64,000 nucleotides of DNA from Bacteroidales bacterium. GTDB lineage: Bacteria; Bacteroidota; Bacteroidia; Bacteroidales; GCA-2748055. A program made the translations under genes and the position numbers. The notes under the pieces are model-generated. The model was not told where the DNA came from and did no database searches. It worked only from the letters and a program-made list of their open reading frames with translations. The DNA lies in assembly GCA_023138875.1 (NCBI GenBank), contig JAGLOO010000011.1, positions 1 through 64,000 of the forward strand. Direction: 5' to 3'. Below, in pieces: positions 43,650 to 53,384 of the stretch. Numbering within the stretch: position 1 is the stretch's first letter; each line of letters starts with the position of its first letter.

Positions 43650-45111
43650 GATCAATTGCTTTATACCTTACAGTGGTCCGGGTGTATGGGAAGAAACCCT
43701 TGCAGAACTGACTGCACACAACTTGGTCAACCGGGTATATTTGCTCGGTCAGGCAGAACCTGAAAGCGGGTGTGACGGGTGCAGTTTTATAAAGACCGAT
43801 GGTCGCTTCAGCACCGATACAATAAAGAAAATCGCAGACCATTCCACAGGGGTCACATACTCCATGGTCATCACCCGGGAATCGAAGATCAGTTTCGGTT
43901 TGTTTGCCATTGAACGGTTCCGATGGGTGGCTGCCGGGATGGACGCCGGAATGGTCTATTCCGATTATTATGACAGTGTTGAGGGTAACCTTTCCGCACA
44001 TCCGGTGATCGATCATCAGCCGGGAAGTTTAAGGGATGATTTCGAATTTGGCCCTGTCCTCTTTTTTAGCTGTCAGGCTCTTATCGATGCTACAGAAGAG
44101 ATGCGGGAATCTTACACCCATGCCGGACTCTACCAGTTGCGGTTGAAGATCAGTCAGGACTGCCTGCCGGTTCGCATTCCGGAATACCTTTATTCTGTGC
44201 TTCCTCTGGACACGCGGGCGTCGGGAAAAAAGATTTTTGATTATGTGGATCCAAAAAACAGGGAGGTTCAGGTTGAGATGGAAAACGCCGTGACCACCCA
44301 CCTGAAGGAGACTGGTGCTTACCTGAAACCGGTTTTTGAGGAGATCCGGTTTGATGAAGACCACTTTGACGTTGAGGCCTCGGTGATTATCCCGGTGCGT
44401 AACCGTGAAAAGACCATTTCCGATGCCATTGAATCGGTCATGTCACAGAGAACCGGGTTTGATTTCAACCTTATTGTAGTGGACAATCACTCAACAGATG
44501 GTACTACCGGGATCATCAGGAAGATTGCTGACAGGCATCCCAACCTGATTCATGTGATCCCCGACAGGTACGACCTGGGGATAGGCGGATGCTGGAACCT
44601 GGGTATTCACCACCCCGAATGCGGTAAGTTTGCCGTCCAGCTGGATAGCGATGATCTATACAGTGATGAACATACGCTGGAACAGCTGGTTGCCGCATTC
44701 TATGAGCAGCAGTGTGCCATGGTGATCGGATCATACCAGATGACCAATTTTGAGCTGGAAGAGATCCCCCCGGGAATCATTGACCACAGGGAGTGGACCC
44801 CCGAAAACGGAAGGAACAATGCCCTGCGTATCAATGGTCTGGGTGCACCCCGGGCTTACTATACCCCTGTATTAAGAAAGATCAATGTTCCCAATGTGAG
44901 TTACGGGGAAGACTACGGTGTGGGTCTCGCCATAAGCAGGCATTACCAGATCGGGAGGATCTACAAGCCCGGTTATCTTTGCAGGCGCTGGGAGGACAAC
45001 TCGGATGCTTCACTCAGTATTGAGGCAATGAACAGGCACAACCACTACAAGGACCGGCTGAGGACCTTTGAACTTACGGCCAGGAAGAATCTGAACAGGA
45101 AGAAAAAATGA
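43642..45111 (+). CDS. Glycosyltransferase with degenerate plus intact GT2 domain
   Basis: The 489-residue cytoplasmic protein has a C-terminal GT-A domain of GT2 type from about residue 245: '[19 protein letters not shown]', '[16 protein letters not shown]', '[16 protein letters not shown]' (the DxD-like metal site), and '[15 protein letters not shown]'. The first ~240 residues look like a second, diverged GT-A fold ('YTLLGQ'-like strands and '[11 protein letters not shown]') without a clear catalytic set. No membrane helix is present. The gene overlaps the DUF1343 gene by 8 bases and the DUF4922 gene by 4 bases. Its product may be a glycan linked to cell-wall sugar recycling; the acceptor is unknown. 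Confidence 0.8.
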   Translation: MSKINCFIPYSGPGVWEETLAELTAHNLVNRVYLLGQAEPESGCDGCSFIKTDGRFSTDTIKKIADHSTGVTYSMVITRESKISFGLFAIERFRWVAAGMDAGMVYSDYYDSVEGNLSAHPVIDHQPGSLRDDFEFGPVLFFSCQALIDATEEMRESYTHAGLYQLRLKISQDCLPVRIPEYLYSVLPLDTRASGKKIFDYVDPKNREVQVEMENAVTTHLKETGAYLKPVFEEIRFDEDHFDVEASVIIPVRNREKTISDAIESVMSQRTGFDFNLIVVDNHSTDGTTGIIRKIADRHPNLIHVIPDRYDLGIGGCWNLGIHHPECGKFAVQLDSDDLYSDEHTLEQLVAAFYEQQCAMVIGSYQMTNFELEEIPPGIIDHREWTPENGRNNALRINGLGAPRAYYTPVLRKINVPNVSYGEDYGVGLAISRHYQIGRIYKPGYLCRRWEDNSDASLSIEAMNRHNHYKDRLRTFELTARKNLNRKKK

Positions 45112-46058
45112 ACTACCAGCAGGAAGCAGACGCACTGTTTGAGGATCAGAAGAGAAGCTGGCCGTTGTTGGGAGCCAACTGGGATAAACTGGAAGCAGCC
45201 CGTTTGAAGCGCATTAATTTTGACGGTTTTACCATCCAGGTTCAGTTCAATCCAAAACGAATTACCTCTTCGGCCGCCAAAATTGATAAAACTTCCATCG
45301 AAAACCGGAAATGTTTCCTTTGCTCCGAAAACCGTCCTCACGTACAAACGCAGGTGGGATTCGGAAAAGAATACGAGATCCTTTGCAACCCGTTTCCGAT
45401 TTTTAAGGAGCATTTCACCATAGCGAAAATGGACCACACCCCCCAGGTGATTGATCCGGAGTTTTCCAGTTTCCTCGAACTGAGCAGGGCGTTGCTCGAC
45501 CTTGTGGTTTTCTACAATGCCCCTGCCTGTGGCGCTTCTGCTCCTGACCACATGCATTTCCAGGCAGGGAACAGGGGCTTTATGCCCATTGAGGATGAGA
45601 TCGGGACCATCCTGAAGAAGTACGGCGAATTAATAGTTCGGTCTACCGATCTTACAGCGACTGCTGTTGATGATGGTTTGCGGCGGTTTATTGTTCTGGA
45701 ATCCAGCCATAAGGAACCTTTGGAGGATACATTCTCACTTATATCAGATTATACAAGGGATCTTATGAATGGTGAAGAACCCATGCTCAACATGCTTTCT
45801 TACTACCGTGATCGTTGGCAGATCATGGTATTCCCCAGGGACAGGCACCGTCCCTGGCAATTTTTCGAAGAAGGGGAGAAAAACATTTTGCTGAGTCCGG
45901 CTTCGGTCGATATGGGCGGAACACTGATCACACCCCTGGAAAAGGATTTCAATAAGATCACCAGGGAGGATATTATGGATATTTTTTCACAGATCACCCT
46001 GTCGGCCCCCCGCTTTGAGGGACTGATCAACCATATAAAATCTCGCACCGGATCATGA
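45108..46058 (+). CDS. DUF4922 protein, HIT/GalT-like nucleotidyltransferase
   Basis: The 316-residue cytoplasmic protein shows '[13 protein letters not shown]' and '[21 protein letters not shown]', cut to [15 protein letters not shown], then the histidine-triad-like '[18 protein letters not shown]' with HxHxQ as in galactose-1-phosphate uridylyltransferase and GDP-galactose phosphorylase. A C-terminal part carries '[17 protein letters not shown]'. The histidine would carry a nucleotidyl intermediate. Substrate unknown; the place between a glycosyltransferase and a SpoIID gene suggests a sugar phosphate or sugar nucleotide of cell-wall origin (inference). It overlaps both neighbours by ATGA, so translation is coupled. 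Confidence 0.8.
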   Translation: MNYQQEADALFEDQKRSWPLLGANWDKLEAARLKRINFDGFTIQVQFNPKRITSSAAKIDKTSIENRKCFLCSENRPHVQTQVGFGKEYEILCNPFPIFKEHFTIAKMDHTPQVIDPEFSSFLELSRALLDLVVFYNAPACGASAPDHMHFQAGNRGFMPIEDEIGTILKKYGELIVRSTDLTATAVDDGLRRFIVLESSHKEPLEDTFSLISDYTRDLMNGEEPMLNMLSYYRDRWQIMVFPRDRHRPWQFFEEGEKNILLSPASVDMGGTLITPLEKDFNKITREDIMDIFSQITLSAPRFEGLINHIKSRTGS

Positions 46059-47416
46059 AAAAGAGATTATCACCCGATATCCATGTGGGTATTTTGAAGG
46101 CTGAAAGGATACAGCTTCAACTGGAGGGAAGGTTCAGGATCCATGGAAAAATGGAAGACCTGCAGGGCAGTGCAGAGGCTTTATTGAACGCTGGAAATAT
46201 CGAAATTATTCAAAACGGAAAGAAATCTGTCTTCGGGAATTCGGTCACATTTTACCCTGTGGATAAGGTTGCCGGCCGGTTTGTGATCAACGATGTGGTC
46301 ATCGGGATTGGATTTCACTGGGAACAGAAAGAGGATCAGAAATTCCAGGGGGCTTTGAAGCTGAAGGTGGTGGATCAACATATCCAGGTGATCAATATCA
46401 TTTCCGTGGAGGATTATCTTATAAGTGTTATTTCTTCGGAGATGAGCGCGGATAGCTCACCCGGACTTCTGAAGGCGCATACCATCATCTCCCGCAGCTG
46501 GTTGCTGGCACAGATCGAGAAACAGGATTCTCTTGTTGCCGGTGGTAGTGAATATGCATTGATCCATAAGAACCAGGATGAGTACATCCGCTGGTACGAT
46601 CGCGAGGACCATAAGGATTTTCATGTGTGTGCCGATGACCACTGTCAGCGATACCAGGGAATGACCAGGGCCTATAACCCTGAAGTTGTGCATGCTGTTA
46701 CAGAAACATCAGGAGAGGTTCTGGTATATGCAGGCAGGATATGCGATGCCAGGTTTTCCAAGTGCTGTGGGGGAGTAACAGAACTGTTTGAGTATTGCTG
46801 GGAACCTGTCTCCCATCCCTACCTCCGGAGGGTGGAGGACAATCCGGTTAACCTGCACATCCCCCCCGTGGATCTTAAGATCGAGGCCAATGCCGTAAAG
46901 TTCATTGAAAGAGCGCCGGAAGCTTTCTGTAATACCTGTGACGCTGAATTGCTTCAGCAGGTGTTGAATGATTACGACCAGACTTCAAAGGATTTTTACA
47001 GGTGGGAGGTAACTTACAGTCAGCAGGAACTTTCCGGATTGATCCGTGAGAAATCGGGGATCGATTTCGGGGAAATTGAGGATCTGATACCTGTACAGCG
47101 CGGTGAATCAGGACGGCTGGTTAAGCTGAAGATCAAGGGCACAAAAAAGACACTCACCATCGGGAAGGAACTGGAGATCAGGCGCTGGTTGAGCAGCTCT
47201 CATCTTTACAGTTCGGCCTTTACGGTGGAAAAAAGAGATATCAGGAACCAGGTTCCCGGGCAATTCATACTCCACGGAGCCGGGTGGGGCCATGGGGTGG
47301 GCCTCTGCCAGATCGGTGCCGCGGTTATGGCCAGCAGGGGGTATACCCATAAGGAGATCCTGATGCACTATTTTAAGGACGCTACCATTGAAAAGAGATA
47401 TGAACAACGAGAATAG
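46055..47416 (+). CDS. SpoIID/LytB-domain protein (lytic transglycosylase-like)
   Basis: The 453-residue protein has a SpoIID domain. An N-terminal beta part ('FRIHGKMEDLQGSAEALL') leads to 'VEDYLISVISSEMSADSSPG', cut to YLISVISSEMS with the catalytic-type Glu, then 'LLKAHTIISRSWLLAQI', 'VVHAVTETSGEVLVY' and the late motif 'HGAGWGHGVGLCQIGAAVMA' near the C-terminus. SpoIID cleaves denuded peptidoglycan glycan strands. No classical signal peptide is seen, so its location is uncertain. An insert with several Cys residues (CADDHCQRY, CCGGVTEL, CNTCDAELL) is notable. It overlaps the DUF4922 gene by 4 bases and the MFS gene by 17 bases. Confidence 0.85.
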   Translation: MKKRLSPDIHVGILKAERIQLQLEGRFRIHGKMEDLQGSAEALLNAGNIEIIQNGKKSVFGNSVTFYPVDKVAGRFVINDVVIGIGFHWEQKEDQKFQGALKLKVVDQHIQVINIISVEDYLISVISSEMSADSSPGLLKAHTIISRSWLLAQIEKQDSLVAGGSEYALIHKNQDEYIRWYDREDHKDFHVCADDHCQRYQGMTRAYNPEVVHAVTETSGEVLVYAGRICDARFSKCCGGVTELFEYCWEPVSHPYLRRVEDNPVNLHIPPVDLKIEANAVKFIERAPEAFCNTCDAELLQQVLNDYDQTSKDFYRWEVTYSQQELSGLIREKSGIDFGEIEDLIPVQRGESGRLVKLKIKGTKKTLTIGKELEIRRWLSSSHLYSSAFTVEKRDIRNQVPGQFILHGAGWGHGVGLCQIGAAVMASRGYTHKEILMHYFKDATIEKRYEQRE

Positions 47417-49181
47417 CCAAAAGTCTGAAAACCGGGGTTCCAGGCCCTGGCTCTGGGTACCTTCCCTCTATTTTGCCGAAGGCATACCCTATGTACTGGT
47501 CATGACCCTGTCGGTGATCTTCTATAAGCGCATGGGTATTTCCAATACAGACATCGCCCTCTATACCAGCTGGCTCTATTTGCCGTGGGTGATCAAGCCC
47601 CTGTGGAGCCCGGTGGTGGATATCCTGAAAACCAAGAGGTTCTGGATCCTTATTATGCAATTATGTATCGGTGCCGGACTTGCAGGAGTTGCTTTTACCA
47701 TCCCTGTTGAAAGGTTTTTCCAGTATACCCTTGCATTCTTCTGGTTACTGGCCTTCAGTTCTGCCACCCATGACATAGCTGCTGATGGTTTTTACATGCT
47801 CGGATTGTCGCGGCACGACCAGGCGTTCTTTGTGGGCATCCGCAGTACCTTTTATCGCATTGCCATGCTCACCGGGCAGGGCCTGCTGGTGATCCTGGCC
47901 GGCTATTTTGAAGCGAAGACCGGATTGCCTCCTGTGGAGGTCCAGGTCCTGGCCGTGGAAAACCAGGTCCCGATGGTGTTTAACCCACAGGGGATAGCAG
48001 CAGAAGCAGACACCGGAAAACCCTATTTCTTCACAGATGAAAAGGTGCGTATCGGTACAGGGAACATCTCAGGTGAAGCTGCGGACAGCTTAATTGCACA
48101 GGTTGATGCGTGGAATGCATCCCATGGTTTTTATGGTGTAAAGGATCAATCCGGACCGGAATCTGCCGGTCCCGTGTCGGCAGGCAACGTGGGATTCACC
48201 CATTTTCAGCTGAGTAAGAAGCCCGAAGAGGGGGAAAGCATTGTATTGAATTTTAGTTTTGAAAAGGGAGATAAGAGCATTGGCCTGGCCCGGAGTTACC
48301 GTTTTGAGTTCAATGAGCAGAACTGGAATGTCCCGGCTTTTGCCGTGTTCCGGCTTGATCCCAAACTGGTCAAGACCACCTCGGCAACCTTTACAGGTCT
48401 CAGCGGGAACATCCGGTTTGCATGGACCATAGTTTTTGTAATCATAGCCATTGTGTTTGCAGGATTTTTCATTTATCACCGTTTCGCTTTACCAAGGCCG
48501 GAGGAAGACCGGTCCAACAGGAACGAGGAGGGTAGCTTCTTCAGGGAGTTTATCACCACTTTTGCGGAGTTTTTCAGGAAAAAGAAAATTGGAGTGATCC
48601 TCGTGTTCCTGCTGGTATACCGCCTGGGGGAGTCACAGCTGGTAAAACTGGCTTCTCCGTTTTTACTCGATTCGCGTGAATTGAACGGACTTGGACTAAC
48701 CACGGGCGATCTGGGTTTGATCTATGGTACACTGGGAATAATTGCTCTGTCCGCGGGTGGGATCATTGGTGGAATTGCTGCATCGAGAAAGGGATTGAAA
48801 TACTGGTTGTGGTGGATGGTGGCTGCCATGAACCTGCCCAACCTGATGTATGTATTCCTCTCCTATACCATGCCATCCTCCTTATGGGTCATCGGGGCAT
48901 CTGTTGCAGTGGAACAATTTGGATATGGATTTGGATTTACTGCATATATGCTCTACATGATCTACGTATCCGATGGCAAACATAAAACTGCCCACTTTGC
49001 CATCACTACAGGATTTATGGCCCTGGGAATGATGATCCCGGGGATGATCAGCGGCTGGCTCCAGGAGATGATAGGTTACCAGCATTTCTTCATATGGGTC
49101 CTGATATGTGCCATCCCCAGTCTCCTGGTGATCCCATTCGTTAAGATCGATCCGGCTTTTGGAAAAAAAGGTAATACCTAA
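47400..49181 (+). CDS. AmpG-like MFS permease with large internal domain
   Basis: From ATG 47400 (TTG 47388 also possible) the product is 593 residues. The N-terminal half has AmpG-type features: 'WVPSLYFAEGIPYVLVMTL', 'YTSWLYLPWVIKPLWSPVVD' (20 residues) and 'SSATHDIAADGFYMLGL'. AmpG imports anhydro-muropeptides. Between the first six helices and the rest lies a hydrophilic, beta-rich insert of about 150 residues (from 'VEVQVLAVENQVPMVFN' to 'FTGLSGNIRFAW'). The C-terminal helices follow ('LVYRLGESQLVKLASPFLL', 'VAVEQFGYGFGFTAYMLYMI'). The insert contains no cysteine pairs and should lie on the outer face. It is the last gene of the cell-wall operon, converging by 4 bases on the next gene. 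Confidence 0.85.
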   Translation: MNNENSQKSENRGSRPWLWVPSLYFAEGIPYVLVMTLSVIFYKRMGISNTDIALYTSWLYLPWVIKPLWSPVVDILKTKRFWILIMQLCIGAGLAGVAFTIPVERFFQYTLAFFWLLAFSSATHDIAADGFYMLGLSRHDQAFFVGIRSTFYRIAMLTGQGLLVILAGYFEAKTGLPPVEVQVLAVENQVPMVFNPQGIAAEADTGKPYFFTDEKVRIGTGNISGEAADSLIAQVDAWNASHGFYGVKDQSGPESAGPVSAGNVGFTHFQLSKKPEEGESIVLNFSFEKGDKSIGLARSYRFEFNEQNWNVPAFAVFRLDPKLVKTTSATFTGLSGNIRFAWTIVFVIIAIVFAGFFIYHRFALPRPEEDRSNRNEEGSFFREFITTFAEFFRKKKIGVILVFLLVYRLGESQLVKLASPFLLDSRELNGLGLTTGDLGLIYGTLGIIALSAGGIIGGIAASRKGLKYWLWWMVAAMNLPNLMYVFLSYTMPSSLWVIGASVAVEQFGYGFGFTAYMLYMIYVSDGKHKTAHFAITTGFMALGMMIPGMISGWLQEMIGYQHFFIWVLICAIPSLLVIPFVKIDPAFGKKGNT

Positions 49182-50857
49182 TCTAATTCAGGCAGGATAC
49201 CCGTTCCTTCAATAATGGTCAGGTAACGATCAATAGCAGGGTTGGAATAGATTTCTTTATTCCCGTTTGACCAGATAATTTCAATCTGATCAACATATTG
49301 ATGCGATCCCAGGCCAATATGGAGACGGGTATCGTGATTTGAAAGGTAACTTGTTGCCCATTGATTTATTCGTACCTGCTTTCTAACCCCTGATTTAACA
49401 ATAACCCTGGCGCCTATGGCTGAAGCCGGTCCGTTTTTCCCTACCAGCTTTAATCCAAGCCAGTGATTGGTGTTTCCTCCATCATTTCTTAAAAGTGTAG
49501 CTGTTGCCTGAAGGTCAATATGTGACACAATGATATCCAGATCCCCGTCATTATCATAGTCCCAGATGGCCGCTGCCCGGCCTGACCTCTTCGTGGAAAA
49601 ATAATCACAAAGTTCAGGGCCTGCATTTTTGAAGTGTCCTTTTCCGTCATTTTCCAATAACAGAGGGGGTTGTAAAATGAGTTCCTCTGCAGTTCCATTT
49701 GCAGAGAATATATCAAGGTCACCATCATTATCGTAATCGAAAAGTGCTGCAGCCCAGGCACCTTTTCCTGCAAATGCTCCCGCAACCCCACTTCTCTCGG
49801 TAATATCTTCGAAAAATCCATTTCCGGTATTTCGATAAAGGGCGCCATACCTGAGATCAGTTACAAGCAGGTCTATCAACCCGTCACCGTCAATGTCCCC
49901 AATTGAGCCATGCATCGATCCCGTTGGTACTCCATGACTGTTTGCAGCAACACCACTGGGTACAGCAACATCAACATATTTCTGATCATCGTTTCTGAAA
50001 AGGAAATTCAACTGATGGTCATTGCCCTGAAAAATGTCCAGATCTCCATCATTATCATAATCGTATACCGTTATTCCCATACATTTCGAATCGGGGAAAA
50101 ACAATCCGTATTCTTTTGTAACATCAGTAAAATGTCCATCTGATTGTTGCTGGTAAAGCATCGATGCCTGTCCCTTGTATTCAGATGGATGTGGCATCAG
50201 TTCCGGCGTGGTTGGTGAAACATAGTCCGGATCAAATGCAAGGAAATTCCCCACCATTGCGTCAATTCTGCCATCTGTGTTATAATCCCAGAAAGCAACA
50301 CCTACGCTCCATTTTGTAAATCCATTTAACTTCTCCGGTCCTTTAAGTCCTGATGATTCTGTAATATCACTAAAAGTTCCATCACCATTATTGCGATAAA
50401 AAATATTTGGGCCATAATTTAATAAATACAAATCCTCGTCACCATCGTTATCATAGTCAATAGCACCTGCGGCCATACCCCAGTTTGGATCATCTACTCC
50501 GGCTTCCTTTGAAATCTCTGTAAATGTTCCATCACCGTTATTTTTATAAAGCTTATTGCGTGTATTTTTAAATACTTTTCCTGCCGTATCAGAGATGCCT
50601 TCAAGATAGGTCCCGTTAAGCATATACATGTCGGGGAGTTCATCATTATTGTAGTCAAATATGGTGATGCCGGATCCGCTGCTTTCCAGAATATTCTCAT
50701 AAGTATAATCACCAAATGTATAGCGGAAATCAATCCCGGCCTGTACAGTGACATCTGTAAAAACGATACTCTTATTTTGAGCGGATGATTCCGGGAGTGA
50801 ACTGCAAAGAAGAAGTCCTGTAAAAGACAAACAAAGAAATCTGTTATTTCGTATCAT
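49178..50857 (-). CDS. CRTAC1-type FG-GAP/ASPIC-UnbV protein (1 of 3)
   Basis: The 559-residue protein has a signal peptide (LLLCSSLPESSAQ). About seven FG-GAP/VCBS repeats carry calcium-binding loops of the type DxDxDGxxD: 'DYNNDELPDMYML', 'DYDNDGDEDLYLLN', 'DYNTDGRIDAMVGN', 'DYDNDGDLDIFQGN', 'DIDGDGLIDLLVT', 'DYDNDGDLDIFSAN' and 'DYDNDGDLDIIVS'. An ASPIC/UnbV domain ends the protein ('GARVIVKSGVRKQVRIN', 'LHIGLGSHQYVDQIEI'). The fold is a seven-bladed propeller. Function in bacteria is unknown. It follows the C_GCAxxG_C_C gene with a 14-base overlap and is divergent from the long plus-strand operon. Confidence 0.88.
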   Translation of the reverse strand: MIRNNRFLCLSFTGLLLCSSLPESSAQNKSIVFTDVTVQAGIDFRYTFGDYTYENILESSGSGITIFDYNNDELPDMYMLNGTYLEGISDTAGKVFKNTRNKLYKNNGDGTFTEISKEAGVDDPNWGMAAGAIDYDNDGDEDLYLLNYGPNIFYRNNGDGTFSDITESSGLKGPEKLNGFTKWSVGVAFWDYNTDGRIDAMVGNFLAFDPDYVSPTTPELMPHPSEYKGQASMLYQQQSDGHFTDVTKEYGLFFPDSKCMGITVYDYDNDGDLDIFQGNDHQLNFLFRNDDQKYVDVAVPSGVAANSHGVPTGSMHGSIGDIDGDGLIDLLVTDLRYGALYRNTGNGFFEDITERSGVAGAFAGKGAWAAALFDYDNDGDLDIFSANGTAEELILQPPLLLENDGKGHFKNAGPELCDYFSTKRSGRAAAIWDYDNDGDLDIIVSHIDLQATATLLRNDGGNTNHWLGLKLVGKNGPASAIGARVIVKSGVRKQVRINQWATSYLSNHDTRLHIGLGSHQYVDQIEIIWSNGNKEIYSNPAIDRYLTIIEGTGILPELD

Positions 50858-51500
50858 TCAGAATAATTTCAGCAGCAATCCGTACAGCTTTCCGGACGAC
50901 GGAACTGCATTGTTCAGTAGCGCCTGCTTCCCGGAATTCCTTAAGATCCTCCGGGTTGGTTAAATGAAAGCACCTTCCAAATATCACCTTTTGAATATCA
51001 TGACACATGGTACTGCCATACTCCTGTTCAAAAAGAGTGCAAAATTTACCGGAAGGAATGAGTGAATCTCTGTAGATTTCCCAGTTATCCAAGCTGTTTT
51101 TACCGCGACCATAGATCAATCCGAAAATCATCAGTGGCCCTGAAACAGCGCCACATGTTTCTCCTCTCTCAGCAATGCCTGCCATAGGAGTTAAAGCCTT
51201 TAAGACCTCATCACCGTCAAGACCAAACTGCTCCTTTAATGCTAAGAAACTGCTTTGGGCACAATGATATGAGATCTGCATATATTGATTTACTTTCTGA
51301 TCGAGCAATTTCATAACCAGGTCTCTGGGCATCTTCCGGTTTCTTGAGATCTCATCTTCGAAGGTTGATTCATCCGGATCACCAACTAATTTTTTACTTA
51401 CATCTTTCTCCCTGTTAATACATCCACCCAGCATTGCACCAGTAAAAGTTGCTGCGGTTATACGACTGATAAAAACACGACGTTTTAACCTCTTCTTCAT
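50844..51500 (-). CDS. C_GCAxxG_C_C family protein with lipoprotein-type signal
   Basis: The 218-residue protein begins with 'KKRLKRRVFISRITAATFTG' and then 'AMLGGC', a lipobox preceded by a Tat-like arginine pair. The mature part is the C_GCAxxG_C_C family: 'SYHCAQSSFLALKEQFGL', 'GIAERGETCGAVSGPLMIF', 'FCTLFEQEYGSTMCHDI', 'GRCFHL' and 'EQCSSVVRKAVRIAAEI'. The regularly spaced cysteines suggest a redox or metal role, which is not established. Most family members are cytoplasmic, so an exported one is unusual. It starts the minus-strand pair; the divergent gap 51501-51665 should hold promoters for both directions. Confidence 0.85.
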   Translation of the reverse strand: MKKRLKRRVFISRITAATFTGAMLGGCINREKDVSKKLVGDPDESTFEDEISRNRKMPRDLVMKLLDQKVNQYMQISYHCAQSSFLALKEQFGLDGDEVLKALTPMAGIAERGETCGAVSGPLMIFGLIYGRGKNSLDNWEIYRDSLIPSGKFCTLFEQEYGSTMCHDIQKVIFGRCFHLTNPEDLKEFREAGATEQCSSVVRKAVRIAAEIILNDTK

Positions 51501-51573
51501 AAGCTCAAAGTTAGAAAATCTTTATCAGTTTGACATGATAACATAGAATGGACAATTTTGAGAATATTCTTAT

Positions 51574-51581
51574 TATATTTG
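51574..51581 (+). promoter_or_regulatory. -7 promoter element of the FG-GAP/haem operon
   Basis: TATATTTG fits the Bacteroidota consensus TAnnTTTG exactly and lies 84 bases before the ATG at 51666, in the only gap wide enough for a promoter ahead of the operon. A TTTG at 51557 is closer than the standard spacing. Confidence 0.45.
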
Positions 51582-51665
51582 AAACAAAAAGATAATAGAT
51601 GCATTTACTGGAATTTACTAATTTTACCTTCTTAATTTCATGACTGTCAAACTTACGGAGTGCAT

Positions 51666-53384
51666 ATGATGAAGATAATAAACCAACTGTTTGCTGCATC
51701 CAGGCTTTTTGCAAGAATAATTTTGTTTATTGCGGGAGTTATATTCTTTGCCTGTCAGTCAAAAAATAATTCCACTTCTTCAGCTGAAAAAGCAGGTGGG
51801 TCAGCACTTCCTCCGGAAACGGATGATTATTATCAGGAAATTATCAAGTATTCAGGAATCGATTTTACACACACCATTGGAGATGATCATTTAAGCAACC
51901 TTGTTGAATCTGTTGGGGGCGGCGCTGTTTTCCTTGACTACGATCAGGATGGTTATCTTGACCTCTATTTAAGCAATGGTAATTTTACTGAAAACTTAAG
52001 TATGAATGAGGATCACCCACCTCATACATCTTCAGAAAACCGCCTGTACCGGAATAGAGGGAATGGTACTTTTGAAGATGTTACCAGGAAAGCTAAGGTC
52101 GGTGACCGGGGCTATGGAATGGGAATGACAGTTGGAGATTACGATAATGACGGTTACCCGGATATATATGTTAGCAATCATGGTCCGAATATTCTCTATC
52201 ATAACAATGGAGACGGAACATTTTCTGAGGTGACAAAAAAAGCCGGTGTAGGTGGAAATGAGTGCAGTGTGGGTGCTGTATGGCTGGATTATGACAACGA
52301 TGGTTTTGTGGACCTGTATGTTGGCAACTATATTGAGTTCGACCCGCAGTATAATTATTATTATGCTCCCGATGGATTTCCTGGCCCCATGGCTTATGAC
52401 GGGCAGCCTGATGTGCTCTATCACAACCTTGGCGATGGTACTTTTGAGGATGTAACCCAGGCGATGGGTGTTTTCAATCGTGATGGCAGGGCAATGGGTG
52501 TTGGAGCTGCAGATTACGATAACGATGGGTTTGTAGATATATTCGTCTCAAATGACCACATGATTAACTACCTCTATCACAATGAAGGAGGCGAAAAATT
52601 TGAGGACCGGGGGATCATGTCTGGTGTGGCATTTAACCAGATTGGGGAAGCAACCATCAGCATGTCTGTTGATTTTGCCGATTATAACAACGATGGTTTT
52701 CTCGACCTTTTTGTTTCGGATGATGTTTATTGTTCATTGTATAAAAATGAAGGAAGTGGTGTTTTTACTGAAATGTCATACAATGCAGGAATTGCTGTTG
52801 CCTGTGGGCAATTTGTGGGATGGGCCTCATCATTCCTGGATTATGATAATGACGGTGACCTCGATCTGTTTAAAGTAAACGGAGAGTTGAAACACTTATA
52901 CGGACAGGAAGATCAGTTATTTGAAAACATGGGAAACGATAAATTTGTTGACGTTTCAACTGAACGGGGAGCATACTTCCAGGAAGAACTGGTGGGCCGG
53001 GGAGCCTGCTTTGGTGATTATGACAATGATGGAGATATTGATGCATATATTGTAAACCTGAATGATCATGGGGTATTACTCCGAAATAATAAAGGAAATC
53101 AGAATCACTGGATATCGTTACGCCTTGTTGGAGAAACCAGCAACAGAGATGGTATTGGAGCCAGGGTGACTATTCTTTCCGGCGGTATAAAACAGTATAC
53201 GCAAAAGAAAAGTTCTAGTGGATACCTCTCTCAAAACGACCCCAGATTAAACTTTGGCCTGGGCGATCATGAGATGGTTGAACGCATTGAAGTGCTCTGG
53301 CCATCAGGCAAACTACAGGTATTGGAAAATATTGAAGCAGGGCAATTTCTAACCATAAAAGAATCTGAATCAGCAATCCAATGA
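51666..53384 (+). CDS. CRTAC1-type FG-GAP/ASPIC-UnbV lipoprotein (2 of 3)
   Basis: From ATG 51666 the product is 572 residues; ACGGAG at 51655-51660 is a rare visible ribosome site that supports this start over GTG 51660. The signal is of lipoprotein type (FIAGVIFFAC). Seven FG-GAP repeats follow ('DYDQDGYLDLYLSNG', 'DYDNDGYPDIYVSNH', 'DYDNDGFVDLYVGNY', 'DYDNDGFVDIFVSND', 'DYNNDGFLDLFVSDD', 'DYDNDGDLDLFKVNG', 'DYDNDGDIDAYIVN'), then ASPIC/UnbV ('GARVTILSGGIKQYTQKKSS', 'LNFGLGDHEMVERIEVLWPS'). The calcium-loop residues are complete. It is the first gene of the long operon; its stop overlaps the next start by 4 bases. Confidence 0.9.
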   Translation: MMKIINQLFAASRLFARIILFIAGVIFFACQSKNNSTSSAEKAGGSALPPETDDYYQEIIKYSGIDFTHTIGDDHLSNLVESVGGGAVFLDYDQDGYLDLYLSNGNFTENLSMNEDHPPHTSSENRLYRNRGNGTFEDVTRKAKVGDRGYGMGMTVGDYDNDGYPDIYVSNHGPNILYHNNGDGTFSEVTKKAGVGGNECSVGAVWLDYDNDGFVDLYVGNYIEFDPQYNYYYAPDGFPGPMAYDGQPDVLYHNLGDGTFEDVTQAMGVFNRDGRAMGVGAADYDNDGFVDIFVSNDHMINYLYHNEGGEKFEDRGIMSGVAFNQIGEATISMSVDFADYNNDGFLDLFVSDDVYCSLYKNEGSGVFTEMSYNAGIAVACGQFVGWASSFLDYDNDGDLDLFKVNGELKHLYGQEDQLFENMGNDKFVDVSTERGAYFQEELVGRGACFGDYDNDGDIDAYIVNLNDHGVLLRNNKGNQNHWISLRLVGETSNRDGIGARVTILSGGIKQYTQKKSSSGYLSQNDPRLNFGLGDHEMVERIEVLWPSGKLQVLENIEAGQFLTIKESESAIQ

